Source: Roseobacter sp.
GTDB taxonomy: Bacteria > Pseudomonadota > Alphaproteobacteria > Rhodobacterales > Rhodobacteraceae
Length of the DNA: 32,814 nucleotides
Assembly: GCA_011050655.1 (NCBI GenBank)
Contig: DRFG01000012.1
Span: 1-32,814, forward strand
Direction of reading: 5' to 3'
Of this stretch, positions 16,519 through 26,022 are shown in pieces. A program made the translations under genes and the position numbers. Each line of letters begins with the position of its first letter. The stretch's first letter is position 1. Below the pieces are notes generated by a model. The model did no database searches. It had not been told where the DNA came from and was given only the letters and a program-made list of their open reading frames with translations.

Positions 16519-19481
16519 CAAACGCTAAACAGCCTAACCGTCTTGCCGGTGGTCAGATTGACACGTCGCGAACCGTAGCATTCAGCTTTGATGGCGCGGG
16601 CTATTTCGGCCATCCGGGCGACACTCTGGCCTCTGCCTTGTTGGCCAATAACGTGCGGCTGATGGGGAGGTCGTTTAAATATCACCGCCCCCGCGGGGTT
16701 TTAAGTGCAGGTAGCGAAGAGCCCAACGCGCTGGTTGAACTGCGCAGTGGTGCGCGACAAGAACCCAACACCCGTGCGACCACGGCGGAGCTGTTCGACG
16801 GCCTGCAAGCCAAGAGCCAGAACCGTTTTCCCTCGCTCAAGTTTGACGCGATGGCGATCAATGACAGATTTTCTAATTTTCTGACCGCCGGGTTTTACTA
16901 CAAGACATTCATGTGGCCCGCCGTGTTCTGGGAGAAAATATACGAACCGATCATCCGCAAGGCCGCAGGGCTTGGATCATTGTCGCTCGAGGACGACCCG
17001 GATGAATATGACAAGGGTTTTCTGCACTGCGATTTGCTGATTATCGGTGGCGGTCCCGCCGGGCTTGCGGCGGCTCTGCGGGCGGGCCGCGCTGGCGCGC
17101 AAGTGATCCTCGCAGACGAAGATTATGTCTTTGGCGGACGTCTGAATGCCGAAAACTTCGCAGTCGGAAACCAGTCGGGCTACGATTGGACTGCAAGCAC
17201 CTTGGCGGAACTGGACGCGTTGCCAAACGTGCGGTGCATGATACGCACTACAGTGGTCGGTGCCTTTGATCACGGCATCTATAGTGCGGTAGAGCGGGTC
17301 AGTGACCATCTTGCGCTCCCTGCAACAGGTAAACCGCGTCAAATTCTGTGGCGGATCTATTCCAAACGTGCCCTGCTTTGCGCAGGCGCGATCGAGCGGC
17401 CAATTGCCTTTGAAAACAATGACCGCCCCGGGATCATGCTGGCCGGTGCGATGCGCGCTTACGCCAACCGCTGGGCCGTGACGGTTGCGCCACGTGTTGC
17501 GATTTTTACCAACAATGACAATGGCCACCTCACTGCAGTCGACCTTATGGCAAAGGGTGTGAAGGTCGCAGCTGTGATCGACATCCGCGCCGATGCACGG
17601 CGCATTGCGGATTGCGAATTGCTGGCCGGTGCACAGGTGATCGACACATCCGGGCGCTTGGGGCTTAAATCTATCAAGGTGCAGCTTGCTGATGGCAGCG
17701 AGCGCGTGATCGAATGCGGGGCACTTGGTGTTTCGGGGGGCTGGAATCCCAACGTTCACATGACCTGCCATCAGCGCGGCCGACCGGTGTGGAATGACAC
17801 CATCGCCGCCTTCGTTCCCGGCCCCGATGGCACCCCCGGTCTGAGCGTGGCCGGTGCGGCCAACGGTGATTTCGCGACCGCCGCTGCGCTGCGGACGGGC
17901 AGTGAAGGAGCGGCTGCCGCGCTACTTGATCTGGGTATTGAAGCGAAAGTGATGGACCTGCCGCAGGCAGAGGACGCGCCCGTCAATCTGAAACCGTTCT
18001 GGCACGTTAAGATTGGCAAAGGGCGCGCTTGGCTGGATCAACAAAACGATGTGACCGTCAAGGATGTGAAGCTGGCCCATCAGGAAAACTTTCGCTCTGT
18101 AGAGCATCTCAAGCGCTACACAACACTCGGGATGGCCACAGATCAGGGCAAAACCTCCAATATGGGCGGCCTTGCGATCATGGCGGAACTTGCGGGCAAG
18201 TCGATCCCCGAAGTCGGCACGACGATCTTTCGCCCGCCATATACGCCGGTACCAATGGCAACATTGGGAGGGCGGGCGCGCGGGAAGAACTTCCACCCTG
18301 TTCGTGAAACCCCCAGCCATAAATTTTCCGTCGAAAACAACGCCACTTTTGTTGAGGTCGGCAACTGGCTGCGGGCACAGTGGTTTACGCAACCCGGCGA
18401 AACACATTGGCGGGAAAGCGTTGACCGCGAGGTTCGCGCGGTCCGCAGGTCGGTCGGCGTCTGTGATGTTACCACGCTTGGAAAAATCGATGTTCAGGGG
18501 ACCGACGCTGCTGAATTTTTGAACAAGGTCTATGCCAATGCATTTGCCAAACTGGCCGTCGGCAAGACCCGGTATGGGTTGATGCTGCGCGAGGACGGTA
18601 TCGCAATGGACGACGGGACCACTGCCCGATTAGCCGAAGATCGGTTTGTGATGACGACCACCACCGCGAACGCCGTCAACGTATATCGACATCTTGAGTT
18701 TGTCCGCCAGTGCCTGTTTCCCGACATGGACGTCCAACTGATCTCAACCACGGAGGCCTGGGCGCAATACGCAGTGGCCGGCCCGAATTCTCGCAAGCTT
18801 TTGCAAAAGATCGTGAACAGCGACGTGGATCTTTCCAACGAAGGGTTCGAGTTCATGGCTTGCCGCGAAATCACTGTGTGCGGCGGCCTGCGTGCCCGGC
18901 TTTTCCGTATCTCTTTCTCTGGCGAACTGGCGTATGAGATCGCAGTCCCGACCCGCTATGGCGATGCGCTGATCCGGAAAATCATGGAAGCAGGCCGCGA
19001 ATTTGATGTCGTCCCCTACGGCACGGAGGCGCTTGGGGTGATGCGCATTGAAAAGGGCCATGCCGCAGGCAACGAACTGAACGGTACCACCACCGCGCTG
19101 AACCTCGGGATGGGCCGGATGGTGTCAAAGAAAAAGGACAGCATCGGATCAATCCTGTCAGAGCGCGAAGGTTTGAACCAACCCGACGCGTTGATCCTGA
19201 TCGGCTTGAAGCCCGTGAACAGTGCAGAAAAGATCACCGCTGGCGGTCATTTGATGGCCAAGGGAACCCCGGTGGATGCACAGCATGACCAAGGTTATGT
19301 TACCTCTGCCGCTTATTCCCCGATCCTCAACTCATCCATCGGACTTGCTCTGCTCAAGGACGGTAGCAACCGGCTTGGCGAGATTCTGACGCTCGTAACA
19401 CCTCTGACGGGTGCGGATGTTGACGTCGAAGTCGTCGCTGCCCATTTTGTCGATCCCGAAGGAGAACGGCTCCGTGCATGA
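16515..19481 (+). CDS. mgdC: N-methylglutamate dehydrogenase subunit C (sarcosine oxidase alpha-like)
   Basis: 988 aa: N-terminal 2Fe-2S-like fold region, FAD/NAD motif LLIIGGGPAGLAAALRAGRAGA, C-terminal GcvT-like THF domain (RISFSGELAYEIAVP). Confidence 0.87.
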   Translation: MTNAKQPNRLAGGQIDTSRTVAFSFDGAGYFGHPGDTLASALLANNVRLMGRSFKYHRPRGVLSAGSEEPNALVELRSGARQEPNTRATTAELFDGLQAKSQNRFPSLKFDAMAINDRFSNFLTAGFYYKTFMWPAVFWEKIYEPIIRKAAGLGSLSLEDDPDEYDKGFLHCDLLIIGGGPAGLAAALRAGRAGAQVILADEDYVFGGRLNAENFAVGNQSGYDWTASTLAELDALPNVRCMIRTTVVGAFDHGIYSAVERVSDHLALPATGKPRQILWRIYSKRALLCAGAIERPIAFENNDRPGIMLAGAMRAYANRWAVTVAPRVAIFTNNDNGHLTAVDLMAKGVKVAAVIDIRADARRIADCELLAGAQVIDTSGRLGLKSIKVQLADGSERVIECGALGVSGGWNPNVHMTCHQRGRPVWNDTIAAFVPGPDGTPGLSVAGAANGDFATAAALRTGSEGAAAALLDLGIEAKVMDLPQAEDAPVNLKPFWHVKIGKGRAWLDQQNDVTVKDVKLAHQENFRSVEHLKRYTTLGMATDQGKTSNMGGLAIMAELAGKSIPEVGTTIFRPPYTPVPMATLGGRARGKNFHPVRETPSHKFSVENNATFVEVGNWLRAQWFTQPGETHWRESVDREVRAVRRSVGVCDVTTLGKIDVQGTDAAEFLNKVYANAFAKLAVGKTRYGLMLREDGIAMDDGTTARLAEDRFVMTTTTANAVNVYRHLEFVRQCLFPDMDVQLISTTEAWAQYAVAGPNSRKLLQKIVNSDVDLSNEGFEFMACREITVCGGLRARLFRISFSGELAYEIAVPTRYGDALIRKIMEAGREFDVVPYGTEALGVMRIEKGHAAGNELNGTTTALNLGMGRMVSKKKDSIGSILSEREGLNQPDALILIGLKPVNSAEKITAGGHLMAKGTPVDAQHDQGYVTSAAYSPILNSSIGLALLKDGSNRLGEILTLVTPLTGADVDVEVVAAHFVDPEGERLRA

Positions 19482-20040
19482 ATTGAAACCCCTCACCCCT
19501 CTGGGCGGCGAGACCCCAAAAATCGACAGTTTTGACGGTTTGCGGATATCGGAATGCCCTGAATGGGCACTTGCGTCTGTTACGGCACGGCGTGGGCGCG
19601 CCATCGATGCAGCCGCCGCAGTCGAAAAACTGATCGGCACCGCACTGCCCGATATCGCCATGTCCGCCACGGCAGGTCCGTTCACCGCGTTCTGGAGCGG
19701 ACCGCAGCAATGGATGATCGAAGCGCCGCACGACAGTCACGAAGATCTCGCAGCCCAGCTTAAAGCCGCTGTTGGTGAAACTGCGTCCATTACCGAACAG
19801 ACCGATGGCTGGTGTCGTTTCGATTTGGAAGGGGCGCGGTGCCATGACGTGCTTGAACGGCTGTGCAATGCCAATACCCGTGCGATGGAACGGGGGCATG
19901 CCACGCGTACCCGATTGGAACACTTGGGATGTTTCCTGATTTGCCGCACGAAAGACATCCACTTCAGTGTCATGGGACCGCGCTCGTCAGCAGGGTCGAT
20001 CCATCATGCCCTTACTGTCGCCGCCACTAGTGCAATTTGA
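19474..20040 (+). CDS. mgdD: N-methylglutamate dehydrogenase subunit D (sarcosine oxidase gamma-like)
   Basis: GTG start at 19474 (VHELKPLTPLGG) after GGAG, overlapping the mgdC end; SoxG-like QQWMIEAP...ITEQTDGWCRFDLEG. Confidence 0.82.
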   Translation: MHELKPLTPLGGETPKIDSFDGLRISECPEWALASVTARRGRAIDAAAAVEKLIGTALPDIAMSATAGPFTAFWSGPQQWMIEAPHDSHEDLAAQLKAAVGETASITEQTDGWCRFDLEGARCHDVLERLCNANTRAMERGHATRTRLEHLGCFLICRTKDIHFSVMGPRSSAGSIHHALTVAATSAI

Positions 20041-20051
20041 ATCTAGCCCCC

Positions 20052-21059
20052 CTAAGTCGAGGGGATCGCACTATTATTCTCAACGCGGAAGATGTTGATG
20101 GTCTTGCGGTCTTCACTCGGGCTTAACCCGAACGATTGCTTGTAATGACGTATCATCGGTGCAGCGCTACAATAGCCAACGGCGTTGGCTATTTCGATCA
20201 TGGTATCCTTTGAATACAAAACCAGCTGTCGTGCCGCATTCATCCGAAGCGCGCGATAATAATGCGACGGGCTTTGGCCAGTGGCCTGCTTGAAGCTGCG
20301 CTCTATACGGCGCGATGATACGCCAACGGCTTTTGCGACGTCTTCAATCGCAATTGGATCTGCAATGCGGCTCGCAAAGATTTCAACGGCCTGTGCAACA
20401 ACCGGAGGCAGCATGTCTGAGGTGCTTTTCTTGCCAACGGTCGGGGTTTTCTGGCGCACCCCTGCCCCGCGCATGAGCGGATGCTGAAACCAGCACGCCA
20501 CTTCGGTTGTGACCTCTTGGCCCAGTTTTTCATCAATCAAATGCAGCATCAGATCAAACGCTGCGGCGGCGCCGGATGCCGTATACCGGTTCTTATCGAT
20601 GTTGATCACGTCTCCGGTCATAGCATGATCCGGAAATTCGGCGGCAAAGGCCGCCTCGTAGCACCAGTGCACACTACATTTATACCCCGACAACAAACCA
20701 GAGCGCGCCAGTGGAAACACGCCACCGCTAATGGCTCCCATTTTCACCCCGTGCCGGGCAAGACGACGTAAATGGCCTTCAGATGCTTTTGGTCGCTCGA
20801 ACTTTGACTGTGGACTGCTCAGCAGAAACAAATAATCGACGTTATCCGCCGCTTCCAAAGCATGATCAGGGTCAAATCCCACTTCGGCGCTGGAAGAAAC
20901 CCGGCCGCCAGTTTCGGAAATGAGTTGCCAGGCAAAAGCCTTCTGACCCACGATTTCATTCGCGGCGCGCAGCGGTTCGATCGCCGATGTCAGGCAAGCC
21001 ATCGGAAAACCCGGATAGATCAAAAATGCCAATGTAGTTGATTTATTAACTTCATTCAT
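20052..21059 (-). CDS. GlxA-type AraC-family transcriptional regulator (DJ-1/PfpI-like N-terminal domain)
   Basis: LAFLIYPGFPMACLTSAIEPLRAAN..., C-terminal AraC HTH SSRRIERSFKQATGQSPSHYYRALRMNAARQLV. Confidence 0.9.
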   Translation of the reverse strand: MNEVNKSTTLAFLIYPGFPMACLTSAIEPLRAANEIVGQKAFAWQLISETGGRVSSSAEVGFDPDHALEAADNVDYLFLLSSPQSKFERPKASEGHLRRLARHGVKMGAISGGVFPLARSGLLSGYKCSVHWCYEAAFAAEFPDHAMTGDVINIDKNRYTASGAAAAFDLMLHLIDEKLGQEVTTEVACWFQHPLMRGAGVRQKTPTVGKKSTSDMLPPVVAQAVEIFASRIADPIAIEDVAKAVGVSSRRIERSFKQATGQSPSHYYRALRMNAARQLVLYSKDTMIEIANAVGYCSAAPMIRHYKQSFGLSPSEDRKTINIFRVENNSAIPST

Positions 21060-21176
21060 CAATTATTACCCACACGGGTGCTGCCAAGTCACGTTATTGC
21101 TTCGCTAATCTGCGGTTGATGCGGAAAACCTTCAAGAGTATCGAGCTGCAGAAGTCCAAATTAGAGGCGTAATCGA

Positions 21177-21833
21177 ATGAAAAAAACAAAGCGCAACACC
21201 GATGCGTCAACGAAAGTTCTGTCTCAGGATCCCCACAAGGTCCGCGGCGACCGCGAGAAGGTGCTTGAAGTAGCCATCGGCAAGGAAGTCCGGAGCTTTC
21301 GCAAACAGCAGAACATGACGGTATTTGAGCTTGCCGAGGCAACCGGCCTCTCAATAGGTATGCTGTCAAAGATCGAAAACGGCAACACATCGCCATCTCT
21401 GACAACCCTTCAGGCATTGTCCCATGCATTGAGCGTGCCGCTGACTTCATTCTTTCGGGGCTTTGAAGAGAGCCGCAGCGCGGTCTTGACCAAAGCAGGA
21501 AAAGGCGCCGAAACCGAACGGCGCGGAACCCGCGCAGGTCATCAATACAATCTTCTCGGCCATATCGGCTCCAATGCCAGTGGTGTGGTGGTCGAACCCT
21601 ATCTGATCACATTGTCAGAGAAATCCGATGTTTTTCCGGTCTTTCAGCATGACGGAATCGAGACCATCTATATGCTGGAGGGAGAAGTTGATTACCGTCA
21701 TGGCAACGACATTTATACGCTCATGCCGGGCGACACGCTATTCTTTGATGCTGATGCACCGCACGGACCAGAAGTCCTTTCAAAGCTGCCAGCGCGCTAC
21801 CTTTCGATAATCTCCTATCCGCAAGCGACCTAA
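21177..21833 (+). CDS. XRE-family transcriptional regulator with C-terminal cupin domain
   Basis: HTH VRSFRKQQNMTVFELAEATGLSIGMLSKIENGNTSPSLTTLQ; cupin IYMLEGEVDYRHGNDIYTLMPGDTLFFDADAPHGP. Confidence 0.92.
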   Translation: MKKTKRNTDASTKVLSQDPHKVRGDREKVLEVAIGKEVRSFRKQQNMTVFELAEATGLSIGMLSKIENGNTSPSLTTLQALSHALSVPLTSFFRGFEESRSAVLTKAGKGAETERRGTRAGHQYNLLGHIGSNASGVVVEPYLITLSEKSDVFPVFQHDGIETIYMLEGEVDYRHGNDIYTLMPGDTLFFDADAPHGPEVLSKLPARYLSIISYPQAT

Positions 21834-21854
21834 GCTTCATCCGGCCCACCGGCT

Positions 21855-22922
21855 TTACATGTTCAACGGCGGTTCGGTTGCCTTTTCGGGCCAAATTCCG
21901 GGCGATGTCGGCAGGCCATCGTCAAACGTCGAAAGATAATCAACGATCATCGGGCGGTTGTCGATAAAGCCTTTGTAGGTGGCCAGTTCGACCGGAACGT
22001 CGCGGATCACCCGGTGCAGCCGCCGCCCCCATTTCGGCACGGTTACCAGATCTTCGAGCGCGATCAGATAACAGCGGATCGGGAACACGAGTCCGTTTGA
22101 GCGCGGCAGCCGGAAAAACGTCTGCAATTCGACCCGCAAATACTGTTTCTGGCCGACATTTTCAGGCGTCAGCGTGGTCTTTTGGACACCCCATTTGTGA
22201 TAGTTCTCCGGGCTGGTATCGAGCAGCGGATTGACCGTCATCGTCCAATTCAACCGGCGCGCCGGCATTCCCTGCTGAACGTTCAGCAGAAATTTCAGCG
22301 CCCGTTTGAAAATCCCCATCTCATGGGCCTTGGGTACCGGTGCGTGCCACTCAAAGAAGTTCATTCCAATGTCGAAATCCAGCGACCAGTCCGCCTGTGT
22401 CGTGATCATCCCAGCATCCATCCACAGGTTTTCATCCCTCTGATCCAGAAGAGCGAAATCGCCCTGCGTCTGTCGGGTGATGTATTCCATCGGCCCGTAG
22501 GGCAGCGTAGCCTCGTCCATAAATACAAACTTCTGGTCGATCCCCAGCGGCCTGTTGATCCAATGCCAATTGTTGCCGTCCCGGTGCAACTCGAACATGT
22601 CCGGATAATCTTCGGACTTCGATACCATGATCAACTCCAGCAGGTCCCAACCCGCGAGCGTCATATGCGGCAAAGACTGGCAGCGCAGCGGATCATCCGC
22701 CAAAACCAGCGCACGGTCCTTCATCTCTGCGATGTAGTGTTCATCCACATCGAACCGCTTTTCGTAGATGCTGCCTTCGGGTCCCCCTTGATGCTGCTCC
22801 ATGTTGACAGAATACATGTAGCTGTCTTCGTGAAACGGAAACGGAAACCGGTCAATCGCCCATTGGGAATTTTTGAAGGTATAGTCGTCGCGGAACGTCT
22901 CATCGTTGAACTGAATGGTCAT
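21855..22922 (-). CDS. dmmC: Heme-dependent oxidative N-demethylase subunit (DUF3445), dimethylamine monooxygenase DmmC-like
   Basis: DUF3445-like sequence (FRLPRSNGLVFPIRCYLIALEDLV...; YKGFIDNRPMIVDYLSTFDDG). Last gene of a dmmDABC-order operon. Confidence 0.8.
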   Translation of the reverse strand: MTIQFNDETFRDDYTFKNSQWAIDRFPFPFHEDSYMYSVNMEQHQGGPEGSIYEKRFDVDEHYIAEMKDRALVLADDPLRCQSLPHMTLAGWDLLELIMVSKSEDYPDMFELHRDGNNWHWINRPLGIDQKFVFMDEATLPYGPMEYITRQTQGDFALLDQRDENLWMDAGMITTQADWSLDFDIGMNFFEWHAPVPKAHEMGIFKRALKFLLNVQQGMPARRLNWTMTVNPLLDTSPENYHKWGVQKTTLTPENVGQKQYLRVELQTFFRLPRSNGLVFPIRCYLIALEDLVTVPKWGRRLHRVIRDVPVELATYKGFIDNRPMIVDYLSTFDDGLPTSPGIWPEKATEPPLNM

Positions 22923-22934
22923 CGCGTGCTCTCC

Positions 22935-23900
22935 CTATCTGTCCAGCACAATAATCCGGCCCTCAAGTCTGCTGACGCAGGGCATGATTTTCCTGCCAGA
23001 TCGTTTTTCATCATCCTCAAGCCAATGGTCCCGGTGCAAGATTTCACCATCTGCTTCGATCACGTCGGTCTCGCACTGGCCGCAGGCACCGCCACGGCAC
23101 AGATAAGGCGCATCGACACCCGCCGCTTCAATGGCTTCGAGCAGGCTCTGATGTTCGCCGACCTCAAATTCCAGATTGGACTTGGCCAACCTCACTTTGA
23201 AGGGCTTACCCGATTGAGGGGCGAGAAATTCTTCGTAGTGCACAGCTTCGTCCGGCCAGCCCAGATCTTCGGCAGTTTTGCGCACCCAATTGATCATGCC
23301 TTTTGGGCCGCAAACGTAAAGATGCGTGCCCAGCGGTTGACCATCCAGCAGGTTTTCAAGGTCGATGGCCTGCTTGTCATCGTCGAAATAGACATGCACC
23401 TTGGTGGTATGGGCGGCCGTCAGGTCGTCCGCATATGTGCCAAGTGCCTGATTGCGGCAGGCATAGTGGAGCTCAAACCTGCCATCTGTCGCCACAAGCT
23501 GTTTGATCTGCGCCATAAAGGGGGTGATGCCGATACCGCCAGCGATCATCAGATGTTTGTGTGCCCGTAGGTCCAAGGCGAACAGGTTCACCGGATAGCT
23601 GATCACCATCTCGTCGCCCACAGTGACGTTGCGGTGCATAAAAAGCGATCCGCCCCGCCCTGCATCATCACGACGTACCGAGATTGTATAGGCGGTTTGA
23701 TCCGACGGGTCCGACATCAGGGAATATGGATTGAGGCGCGTTTTCCCGCCGTCTTTCATTTCCACCACGGTGTGCGCCCCGCCCGAGAAGGTGGGAAGCA
23801 ACCCGCCGTCCGTCCGTTCGAACCTGAACCGTGTGACCAAGTCGTTGAGGGGCACGATATCGGTGACGGTAACCGCAATCTTGGTGGTTCCCGCGCTCAT
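22935..23900 (-). CDS. dmmB: Flavin/2Fe-2S oxidoreductase, dimethylamine monooxygenase DmmB-like
   Basis: Phthalate dioxygenase reductase-type: NPYSLMSDPSDQTAYTISVRRD, GGIGITPFMAQIK, C-terminal ferredoxin YLCRGGACGQCETDV...PCVSRL. Confidence 0.83.
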   Translation of the reverse strand: MSAGTTKIAVTVTDIVPLNDLVTRFRFERTDGGLLPTFSGGAHTVVEMKDGGKTRLNPYSLMSDPSDQTAYTISVRRDDAGRGGSLFMHRNVTVGDEMVISYPVNLFALDLRAHKHLMIAGGIGITPFMAQIKQLVATDGRFELHYACRNQALGTYADDLTAAHTTKVHVYFDDDKQAIDLENLLDGQPLGTHLYVCGPKGMINWVRKTAEDLGWPDEAVHYEEFLAPQSGKPFKVRLAKSNLEFEVGEHQSLLEAIEAAGVDAPYLCRGGACGQCETDVIEADGEILHRDHWLEDDEKRSGRKIMPCVSRLEGRIIVLDR

Positions 23901-24505
23901 GAATACAGCCTCACTGCCGGAGGGACATTGCCGGGGTCTTCGGCATCAACGCAAACCCCCTGATAGGCGGCAATGCGGCGCGAGTAATGGTCGCGCACAA
24001 ACAGATGCAGCCCACAATGCGAACAGGTAAACGGATCGGTTATGACATTTTCCGTAATGCCCTTGCAGTGAACGCACTGCATCCGGCGCGCGACCGATCC
24101 GCGGTGTTCGGTCTGGATCGCCGTATGGGGGATCCCTGCGCTGGTGGCCTCGAGCATTGCCTGCCCCATCAGCCCTTCTGTGCCGGCCAGATAGACTTGC
24201 AATCCCATGTGAGCATCCTGCAACATGCGACGCAAACGCGGCACAGCCGCATTATAGCTGGGACCAACATAAAGGTGCAAAGGCGCAATGTTCCGCAGTT
24301 TTTCTACAAATGGATTTTCCACATCCCCGGACACATAGATAATATGCGCGCGTGGCATCAGGGCCGCATCCTTGCCAGCAAGTTCAAGCAGTGCCTCGGC
24401 ACCTTCGGCGTCTGCTATCATCAGGTGATGTTTGCCGCGGCGCGGTGCAAGCGTCCCGTAGACTGGTCTGCTGATGATCGACGGCGGAAACTCGAACGTG
24501 CTCAT
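23897..24505 (-). CDS. dmmA: Dimethylamine monooxygenase subunit DmmA-like (zinc-ribbon)
   Basis: MSTFEFPPSIISRPVYGTL... with CVHCKG...CSHCG ribbon; start at 24505; overlaps the dmmB start. Confidence 0.77.
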   Translation of the reverse strand: MSTFEFPPSIISRPVYGTLAPRRGKHHLMIADAEGAEALLELAGKDAALMPRAHIIYVSGDVENPFVEKLRNIAPLHLYVGPSYNAAVPRLRRMLQDAHMGLQVYLAGTEGLMGQAMLEATSAGIPHTAIQTEHRGSVARRMQCVHCKGITENVITDPFTCSHCGLHLFVRDHYSRRIAAYQGVCVDAEDPGNVPPAVRLYS

Positions 24506-24540
24506 TCTTGGTATCGTTCCTCTGTTGATGCGATAAAAAC

Positions 24541-24572
24541 CAGGCGCGCGGCAATCATCCGCCGCGCGCCTG
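24541..24572 (-). terminator. Intrinsic terminator-like hairpin between dmmD and dmmA
   Basis: Reverse strand CAGGCGCGCGGC-GGATGATT-GCCGCGCGCCTG (12-bp perfect stem) followed by GTTTTTATCG, just downstream of the dmmD stop. Confidence 0.75.
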
Positions 24573-24578
24573 CTGATC

Positions 24579-25715
24579 TCAACCTTTGGCCGTACGGCGC
24601 TTTTTGTCAGGATCATAAAACGGCAGTGAATGTGCGGCGCATTTGATGTCGCCGCCCGCATTTTTCACGGTCATCTGGGTGCCGTCCACTGCGCAGTCCA
24701 CCGGCATCCGTGCGATCCCGACGTTCCATTCGTTTAGCGGTGAATACATCCCTATTGTTACGACACCGACCTGCTTGCCGTCCTTCATCAAAGGTGCACC
24801 TTCTTCCGCAGGCTCCTCGCCTTCCAGCTTAACACCGTAAATCTTGAAACGCTCTTTACCTTTCAAACGGTAATGCTCTTCGGCGCCGCGAAACCCTGTC
24901 TTGCCAGGCGACACAGTGAAGTCGAGCCCCAGTTCCCACAAGGTATCGCCGGCCTTTTCGTCGGCAAACGGATAGGTTTCGGAGTTATCAAAGGGATAGA
25001 ACAGCAAATAGCTTTCGGCGCGCAGCAGATCTAGCGTGGTGAAACGAGTGGGGATAATGCCCTTGGGCTTGCCCTTCTCGACCAGTGTATCCCAGATATG
25101 CAACGCATCCTGACCACGGCAGAATATCTCATAGCCGCGTTCACCCGTGTAGCCCGTGCGCGAAATTGTCACCGGCTTGTCAAATAGCGTCGTGTGCTGG
25201 TGACTGAAGTAAATCTGGTCGCGAATGCCGGGCACGCCCTGCTCTTCCAGAAAATCGACGGCTTTAGGACCCTGCAAAGAGATGTCATGAAGATTGTCGT
25301 CAAACCGCACATCCACATCGCGGCCCGTCGCCGCCATGGTCAATTGCTCGTGGCCCGCGCCGGTCCCATGAACCACCATCCATGAATTCGGTCCCATTCG
25401 ATAGATTACACAATCATCGACAAACTTGCCTTCGTCGTTAAGCATACAGGCATAGGACGACCGGCCCGGCTTGATCTTTTCGACATTACGGGTGGTGGCG
25501 CGGTCAATCACGTGCGCGGCATGTGGGCCGACCAGATGCACCTTGTGCAATCCCGACACATCCATGAAACCGGCATTGGTGCGGATCGCCATATATTCCT
25601 CGGTCTGGTCCTTATCATAGGACCAAGCCGTCCCCATGCCGCCCCAGTCTTCCAGATTAGACCCCATGGCGCGGTGACGATCGGCGATGGCCGAAAATCT
25701 CCAGGATGCTGTCAT
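24579..25715 (-). CDS. dmmD: GcvT-like THF-binding aminomethyltransferase, DmmD-like
   Basis: 378 aa; GFMDVSGLHKVHLVGPHAAHVIDRATTRNV, SRTGYTGERGYEIFCRGQDALHIWD; AAGGAG upstream of the start. Confidence 0.78.
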   Translation of the reverse strand: MTASWRFSAIADRHRAMGSNLEDWGGMGTAWSYDKDQTEEYMAIRTNAGFMDVSGLHKVHLVGPHAAHVIDRATTRNVEKIKPGRSSYACMLNDEGKFVDDCVIYRMGPNSWMVVHGTGAGHEQLTMAATGRDVDVRFDDNLHDISLQGPKAVDFLEEQGVPGIRDQIYFSHQHTTLFDKPVTISRTGYTGERGYEIFCRGQDALHIWDTLVEKGKPKGIIPTRFTTLDLLRAESYLLFYPFDNSETYPFADEKAGDTLWELGLDFTVSPGKTGFRGAEEHYRLKGKERFKIYGVKLEGEEPAEEGAPLMKDGKQVGVVTIGMYSPLNEWNVGIARMPVDCAVDGTQMTVKNAGGDIKCAAHSLPFYDPDKKRRTAKG

Positions 25716-25909
25716 GTCGAACTCCTTGATTTATCTCGCCGACTGCAATCCAGCGGCGCGTTCACGCAAATTTGGGCTCTGAATACGCAGCACCCTACCG
25801 ATCAAATCAAACCTAAGTCTGCACAATTTCCGGGCTTTTCAGCGAAGAATTAAAGCAGGCTAAGGCCATAGATTTCAACGGCAACTCCCCAAACAATTGA
25901 CAACTGCGA

Positions 25910-25925
25910 ACTTGAAAAATCAAGT
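25910..25925. promoter_or_regulatory. Inverted repeat, candidate operator in the dmmD / permease divergent region
   Basis: ACTTGA-AAAA-TCAAGT, perfect 6-bp arms, 98 bp upstream of the permease ATG. Confidence 0.4.
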
Positions 25926-26022
25926 CATAAAGAAAAAAAGTTTCCTTAAAGGCAATTTATGGGTCTAGTGTCGGGCAACAAGGTCGTCAAAAGACGCAGA
26001 ATATCCAACGGGGGACGAAATA

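Noticed and set aside
16977-17771. 264-aa minus-strand ORF
   Set aside because: Antisense to mgdC; no motif.
14968-20040. Reading the four-gene block as ordinary soxBDAG sarcosine oxidase
   Set aside because: The families are homologous and sequence reading alone cannot exclude it, but linkage to mgsABC-gmaS and loss of the SoxD zinc ligands favour N-methylglutamate dehydrogenase.
22182-23570. 462-aa plus-strand ORF
   Set aside because: Long but antisense to dmmC and dmmB, which have clear family motifs; His/Arg/Gln/Val-rich composition typical of an antisense frame in GC-rich DNA.
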